A stretch of DNA of 64,000 nt. Source: Rhizophagus clarus (lineage: Eukaryota > Glomeromycota > Glomeromycetes > Glomerales > Glomeraceae). Made by a program: the position numbers and the translations under genes. The first letter of the stretch is position 1; the number at the start of each line of letters is the position of its first letter. Under the pieces are notes generated by a model. That model ran no database searches. It was given only the letters and a program-made list of their open reading frames with translations, and was not told the DNA's origin. Of this stretch, positions 58,441 through 64,000 are shown one piece after another. The stretch is from assembly GCA_015698045.1 (NCBI GenBank), contig BLAL01000280.1, positions 1 to 64,000 on the forward strand, read 5' to 3'.

Positions 58441-58910
58441 CTGTTTTAAAATGATATTGATGGTATAATTAACAAAATAGACAAATTCGAATACGAAAAA
58501 TTAGACGTAAGAAGTTGAATAGAAAATTAAACAAAAACCGAAATTTAAAAAATAAAATATATACTATACCACGCACTCAATGCGATTTAACTGTTCAATT
58601 AATAGTTTGATGCGAAAGTTTAAGTCTAATCTGATCATTAACGGCTAATGATTGAAAGTCTAATTTGATATGTTTAATATATGTTTAATTAATTAAAAGT
58701 CTAATTTAATGCGAAAGTTTAAGTCTAATTTGATCACGCCTATTGAAAGTCTAATTTTATACAAATGTTTGTGATCGTTAATTGTTAAAAGTCTAATTTG
58801 ATAGTAAAGAAATAGATATAAATAGTGGTCCAATTTCCTTGTTCCATACAAAAAAATTGCCCTTTTTTCTTTTTTAAAAAATAATAATAAAAAATAAAAA
58901 TAATTTTAAA
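58441..58910. other. Spacer with AAAGTCTAATTTGAT repeats
   Basis: From 58,600 to 58,805 the word AAGTCTAATTTGAT or close variants occurs about six times at irregular spacing. No gene seen. Confidence 0.5.
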
Positions 58911-58916
58911 ACAATA

Positions 58917-59071
58917 ATAGCTCGTAAGAAACTATCAAAACCAAATGCTCCTTCACCAGATATTGCTGGTTCGTCTACATCATCACCACATACAACATCA
59001 ACTTCTCCACGAAATATTGCTTCATCAGAAAATTTTATAGTGCGAAAAGTTGCGCAAGATTACGCATCGTA
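58917..59071 (+). pseudogene. Ser/Pro/Thr-rich coding-like exon
   Basis: After an acceptor-like AATAATAG the plus strand reads ARKKLSKPNAPSPDIAGSST, then SSPHTTSTSPRNIASSEN and VRKVAQDYAS before a TAA. The low-complexity but codon-like text is unlike its surroundings. No ATG or further exon is visible, so it may be an orphan exon. Confidence 0.3.
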
Positions 59072-59440
59072 ATATTTCGTAAGTTTCCAGACCTGCCGCA
59101 AATTTGCGAAAGAGTAATATTTCGTAACTTTTTAAAATATTTTGAAATATTATGATATGCAAAGTTTCGTAATTTTATGGTTCGTAATATTTCGTAATTT
59201 TACGCATTCGCAATATTTCGTAATTTTACATAATATTTTGTAAGTTTCCAGACTCGCCGCAAGTTTGTGTAAGCGTAATATTTTGTAACTTTTTAAATAT
59301 TTCAAAATATTACGATATGCAAAGTTTTGTAATTTTACGGTTCGTAATATTGTGTAATTTTATTGCGTAATATTTCGCAACTTTTTAAAATATTTTGACG
59401 ATTCATAATTTTACATAAATATTTTGTAATGTTTCAAAAT
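59055..59440. repeat. ~160-bp tandem duplication rich in TTTCGTAA
   Basis: Two diverged copies of a block starting GTAAGTTTCCAGAC and including TAATATTTCGTAACTTTTTA and ATATGCAAAGTTTCGTAA follow one another, with a partial third. The word TTTCGTAA or TTTTGTAA recurs at least ten times. Confidence 0.7.
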
Positions 59441-59699
59441 TCATTTTTATACTATAAGTTTATATAATGTATATTTTATTAGATATAATATATGAATTAA
59501 ATTATAAAAAATTACAAGTATTTATTACTATATACAGAATATATAAAAGTAAAAAAAGAAAGAGTAACGATACAATTAGATGTAAAAAGAAGAGAAACAG
59601 CTATAGTAACGTTGGTATTAGATATAAAGATAAAAGAAATATTGCTAGTATTGTTAGTGTTGTTAATATTAGAGTAAAAAGAGTTAAAGAAACAGTAGA

Positions 59700-60335
59700 A
59701 ACATGGATATTATCGTTAGTATTAAAGTACAAGTAAAAGAAAAAAAGGAAACATAGATAGTATTGTTAGTATTATGATATAAAGTAACAATTAGGGTAAA
59801 AAACACGTTAGTATTAAAACAATTAGTATTAATAAACAAATATTTCTATACCTGCAAAGAATAAACTAAAAATAAAAGAAAGAGGAAAAATAAACATGTT
59901 GTTGGTATTAAGTAAAAGGAGTAAAAAAACATAATTAGTATTGTTAGTATCGTTAGTATTGAAGTAAAAGTAAAAAGGAATAAAGGAAATATGGATATTA
60001 TTGTTAGTATTACGACACAAAGTAATAGAGGTAAAAAGAAAACGAAAATAATTAGTATTAATAAACAAATATTTCTATACCTGCAAAGAATAAACTAAAA
60101 ATAAAAGAAAGAGGAAACAAAATAAAAAATAAACATGTTGTTAGTATTAAGTAAAAGGAGTAAAAAAAACATAATTAGTATTGTTAGTATTGATCGTTAG
60201 TATTAAAGTATAAGTAAAAAGAAATAAAGGAAACATGTATATTATTGTCAGTATTATGATACAAAGTAAAAAAGAAGTAAAAAATAATGAAATAATTATT
60301 ATTAATAAACAAATATTTCTATACCTGCAAAGCAA
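59700..60335. repeat. ~235-bp tandem repeat, nearly three units
   Basis: The boundary AATAAACAAATATTTCTATA with CCTGCAAAG recurs at about 59,831, 60,062 and 60,304. Within units AGTATTGTTAGTATT and related words recur, so shorter repeats are nested. The minus-strand frames rich in Asn and Thr are by-products of the repeat. Confidence 0.75.
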
Positions 60336-61181
60336 TAAATTATGAAATATATGTAAATATTCTGTATATAATTAAAAAATATTGAACAAAAGGATAAAGA
60401 AATAATAAAAAGAAGAGAAAAATATTGAACAAAAAAATAAAGAAATAAAGAGACAAAAAATAAATAGGACAAAAAACGCGTGCAGATTAAATCACATGTA
60501 AGAATCAGCCTAATTTTGATTGGCCAGAAAATACGATACTGTATGCACAATCATATCATGCAGATTTATTTATTTAATTATCAACAACGCAGGCGTGACA
60601 TAAATAAATCGTAACTGAAACTTATGTTCAATTTGTGTTCAATTTGTGTTGATAATTCTGGTAAAAAATTATTAATTTTGGCCAAATTTCATTAAATTTG
60701 TTAAATTTGTGTTGAATTTGTGTTGAATTTGTGTTGCGTAATTTTTTATTTATCATAAGGGGATGATATTTAGTAATTGCATGTACGATGTACAAGATTT
60801 TTTTTTATGATTTTTTTAAGAAATATACGCAAAATATTTAATCAGAATATAATTATTTTTAATTAAATTGATTAAAAAAAATTAATTTTTTTAAGAAATG
60901 TATGCGAAATATTTAAAATTCAATAGAATGTGCTAATAATAAATTGTTTTATTTTTAAATATGATATATTGATATTTATATTTAAAACAATTAAACATGT
61001 ACATGATTTAATTAATATGTTTAATGATGAAAAGTGTAATAAATTAAATTTTAATTGAAACGAGAAATAAAATCAAACCAAAGAGGTATTGTTCAAATTT
61101 TATTTAAAGTGACATTTTACGACTTTCTTTCAAATTTTTACTCATCCCAAAATCAAATTATAAAAATCAAATCTAAACTAA
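60336..61181. other. AT-rich spacer with TTTGTGTTGAA repeats
   Basis: Between 60,625 and 60,740 the word AATTTGTGTTGA recurs five times. No gene seen. Confidence 0.45.
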
Positions 61182-61345
61182 TAATGCCTCACCACACACG
61201 TTCACGTCATTCCCACTATAACGTCCATTGGAACTGGGCTATGATGTTGACATACGCCGAGACAGAAACCGCGCCTACCACAATATTAATGGTAGAAGCC
61301 GCTATGATTTTTGGGACTCTGTTGCCAATAGGTTCATATGACTAA
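61182..61345 (+). pseudogene. GC-richer coding-like block
   Basis: An ATG at 61182 reads MPHHTRSRHSHYNVHW; from about 61,233 a different frame reads YDVDIRRDRNRAYHNINGRS then RYDFWDSVANRFI before TGA. Base composition is close to that of the LINE to the right and unlike the AT-rich flank, suggesting a piece of a retroelement. Not assignable. Confidence 0.25.
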
Positions 61346-61723
61346 TATCTATAATTTCTTTAAGAAAGAATTTAAATTCAAGGCAAACGCGGCATAGTAG
61401 CCAATATCTTTATTAATTCTTATTTAACCGATACAATTTATAATCATAAAAAGAAAACAAAAACAAAATAAAAAACTAACTAAAAATAAAGCTATATAGT
61501 CTCCTAAGTAAAAATAAAGTAATAAAATTAAACTAATAGAATAATCACATTACACTAAATTTCCCTAGATCTTCCCCCTTGATATATTCCAACCAAAGTA
61601 GAAGCAACTATGCTAACATAATAACGGATAACACGCCCACTATAAAAATCGACATCCCATCCTGCAAAAGCTGTTATTAAGTAGCACCGTTAGACGATCC
61701 ATAAAACCCGACAAATGATTATA
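61346..61723. other. 3' trailer region of the LINE
   Basis: AT-rich sequence at 61,400-61,560, then the 3' part of the LINE downstream of its stop. No gene seen. Confidence 0.4.
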
Positions 61724-64000
61724 CTATGGTAATCCCTGAGTCATCGAGTTCTTTATCCAATCAATTCTGGAGTCACGTGAAGTCACGGGATGGGTCGGAG
61801 GAGGTAGCGAAGAGAAAGGCACATACGAAGTGGCAGGCAGATTCGAAGGCCGAGGAGCAGTTTTCAATTTAAGAGTGATGTTCATCGCGTCTTCCCACTT
61901 GCTTTTATCATAGGTACGCGGGTTCCAAATGCGAGTTCTAAGCTTCTGTATGAAATTATTGTGAATCGCAGCTACGACCTTCATAGCTGACACCCTAGGA
62001 ATGGATAGTTCAACAAACAAGTCAATAAAAAGTCTGGGTAAACAACCCCGGATGAGAGCATACGAGGACTAATTAGAAGAAGAAATAGTCCAGCAAGAAA
62101 GGGACGAGAGTTTCCTGAGCATAGGGGTAGGATCCATATCAGCCAATTCACCAGCTTCCCAGAGTTTGAAGAATAAATGGTTCTGATAAGATTGTAAAAT
62201 CTGGTGCATAACGTTATGACGTTTAGAGCAAAGGATAAGGTGCATCAGATCTTCTTTACAAAGGCAACAGGAACGGCACGTTAAAATTTCAATATAAAGA
62301 TCCAGACGGGTGATTTTTAACTTCTCCAAGAGAGGTAAATCATCAAGGAAAACCTTAAATTTAAAGGTAAAATGTCTTGAAGCGTGGCAAGCTTTAAAGG
62401 AAGCATCATGAGTCAGAGAATAATTAAGAGTAAACCAGGTGAGATCCCAGTCAACGATGTAATCATTTCGATCAGTTAAACAAAAGGTAAACTGAAAGCG
62501 TTTAAGTGCTAGGAGGTCTTGCATATAGGTGGCCTGATAATAGGTTTTAAAAAGGCGTCTAGGATTGGATTTACAAGTAACATCAGCATAAACCAGGCGG
62601 ACAGTATGTGCAGAGGTGATAATAGCTTCAGGGAGAGGAAAAGCATCATCTGACTGATGTGCAGAATTAGCAAGAAAGTTGGCAAAATTGTTCCAATAAT
62701 TGCCATCATGTCCTTTGACTTTAACGGGAAGAACGAATAGTTATTTCACATGAATGCAATGTTCTATAGCAGCCCAAAGTTCAAAATTGGTGGTTTTGTA
62801 ATAGAAATGGCTATTAGTATAAGTAAAGGAGGCATAAGAACGCAAACCATCTATTGCGGCTTGAGAATCCATATATATAAAAGCAACAGAATCTTATGGA
62901 GTGATGCTTAAGGCAGCATAAATCGCAGCGACTTCAGCTCTAGTGGAGGAAGGCCAATTTCAGATAGTGCCGTGTGCATAAGTAGCAACAGAGTTCAAAT
63001 ATCCAGCATCAGGGATAATCTGGACCCAAGACCAACCCATCGAGACATCAGGTGAGCCAAGGTTGATAAGAGAACCATCGGTATAATACTGGTAATGAGA
63101 ATCTGGCGGGAGAAGGACAGGAAGAGGGAGTCCAGACGAATCGCGAGAGAGTAAAGAGCTTGGCGAAACATCATCGATCGTAGAAAAGGAAGAAGAAAAG
63201 TTGGGAGGAATAGATAAACGATTGCAATAGGAGACCATCTGGTCACAAAGGTCTGCCCAAGAATAGGGGGAAACCACAAAAGTAGTACTTTGCCGAATGC
63301 GCTCACAATCGGTGAGGAGAATCAAAGATCTTAACAGAGAGACCGTGAAGGTACACCGAGGTTCAACAGCGGTGTATTTATTAGCGGCAGGGAAGGGAAC
63401 GTGAGCATCGCAACCTGGGCAAGGGCGAAGGTGGATAACATCATCAGGAGAGGAAAGACAATCAGATGTCCAATGAACAATTGTGCAAGTATCTTTCTTG
63501 GATTGGACGGTAAGCTGTTTGCCAAAAAGAGGAGCAGCTAGACCATCTAATGTAACAAGCCAACACCTATTCTTTTGATTAGTAGTGACACCAAGAACCA
63601 GAGAAATCCCAGGGGCAGCGGAAGGAGAACACATATAATGATCGAACAAATGATCGTGGGAGTCTGGAATGGTGGTATTAGCGTGAATGTCCAGATACCA
63701 TTTGTGCGGGAGAGAGCGACCACGTTTATCAGCCAACTGAGCAATGTAGGCAGTCTGATAGGCTGTCCAAGAAACAAGATGGGTGCCAGTGGGCGTGATC
63801 AATTGTGAGAGGTAATATAGATGACGTCTCCGGAGAACCTTAAGGCAAGCCTTAAAGGTTTGAGGGCTCATACATGAATATAAAGGAGTATGGCCAGGCA
63901 GGGTAAGGTCTGAAGACGTTGACGTAAAACTAGCATGCTGGAGTTGAAAGGGGGTAGAGACCATAGAAGCAAGAGTGCAAGCGATATAATCACTATTAAA
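61724..64000 (-). pseudogene. 3' end of a LINE ORF2 with RNase H, cut by the window edge
   Basis: One reading frame runs from the right edge to 61,724 with only four stops (near 62,958, 62,908, 62,728 and 62,067). It is open to the edge, so the endonuclease and RT domains probably lie beyond it. The first part (LKVLRRRHLYYLSQLITPTG) is a post-RT connection. RNase H motifs follow: HYQYYTDGSL (Asp), WPSSTRAEVAAIYAAL (Glu), YMDSQAAIDGL (Asp) and VKVKGHDGNYWNNFANFLAN (His; the usual last Asp is Asn here). Then CRSCCLCKEDLMHLILCSKR gives the C-terminal C-C-H-C finger typical of such LINEs. The block is clearly richer in G+C than the rest of the window. Few stops mean a young but dead copy. Confidence 0.75.

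Noticed and set aside
59467..60550. Asn/Thr/Ile-rich frames in the tandem repeats
   Set aside because: They follow the repeat units and have no conserved domain.

Overview
This is a very AT-rich eukaryotic window with short spliceosomal introns (donors GTAAGT or GTATGT, acceptors TTTTAG), long homopolymer runs and a heavy load of transposable elements. The mix of genes (Smr plus Sel1-repeat protein, AIG1-type GTPase, endoglycoceramidase-like GH5, HSL-type esterase) and of transposon remnants (two Tnp2/KDZ/Plavaka-like lineages, MULE-type with SWIM finger, pogo, LINEs with RNase H, DIRS-like RT) fits an arbuscular mycorrhizal fungus of the Glomeromycotina, most like Rhizophagus. That assignment is inference from gene content and was not tested by a search. 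I found no rRNA, tRNA or CRISPR.

Layout. 0-4.6 kb: DIRS-like reverse transcriptase scrap and a long decayed minus-strand transposon protein. 5.5-6.9 kb: a ~0.7 kb tandem duplication. 7.6 kb: a short ORF. 9.25-12.85 kb: two adjacent plus-strand multi-exon genes of unknown function, each starting with a 13-16 nt coding exon; the first carries a 45-bp minisatellite and the second ends in a 56-bp duplication. 13.0-14.8 kb: an intact pogo/Tigger-like DNA transposon with perfect terminal repeats and TA flanks. 14.9-20.0 kb: an unusual array of ~130-bp repeats, each looking like a 25-35 nt micro-exon plus a ~80-100 nt intron with donor, branch-like site, pyrimidine tract and acceptor; one arm is on the plus strand, the others on the minus strand. 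A 1.8-kb inverted-repeat element with an imperfect 8-bp target duplication and a 560-bp TA-flanked MITE are nested in it. A second minus-strand array of the same type lies at 53.3-54.0 kb.

21.7-26.2 kb holds a decayed retroelement ORF1-like gene, a heptad-repeat (coiled-coil-like) exon on a 21-bp minisatellite, and a MULE/SWIM remnant. 27-31.3 kb has two good host genes, both on the minus strand: a 638-aa Smr/Sel1 protein and a seven-exon secreted GH5 endoglycoceramidase-like enzyme (about 511 aa). 31.3-40.1 kb is AT-rich gene desert with LINE and transposase scraps. 40.1-41.9 kb is a three-exon HSL-family esterase (522 aa). 42-50 kb is mostly empty, with two small candidate genes, a duplicated-domain gene broken by a 2-nt shift, and a foldback MITE. 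50.4-52.1 kb is an intact AIG1-type GTPase gene with five 17-aa repeats.

54.9-58.1 kb is a second decayed Tnp2-type transposase, 58.2-60.3 kb a series of tandem repeats, and 61.7-64 kb the 3' end of a comparatively GC-rich LINE that runs off the right edge. The intact host genes share no visible pathway; what unites the window is transposon and minisatellite activity, often inside or at the ends of genes.
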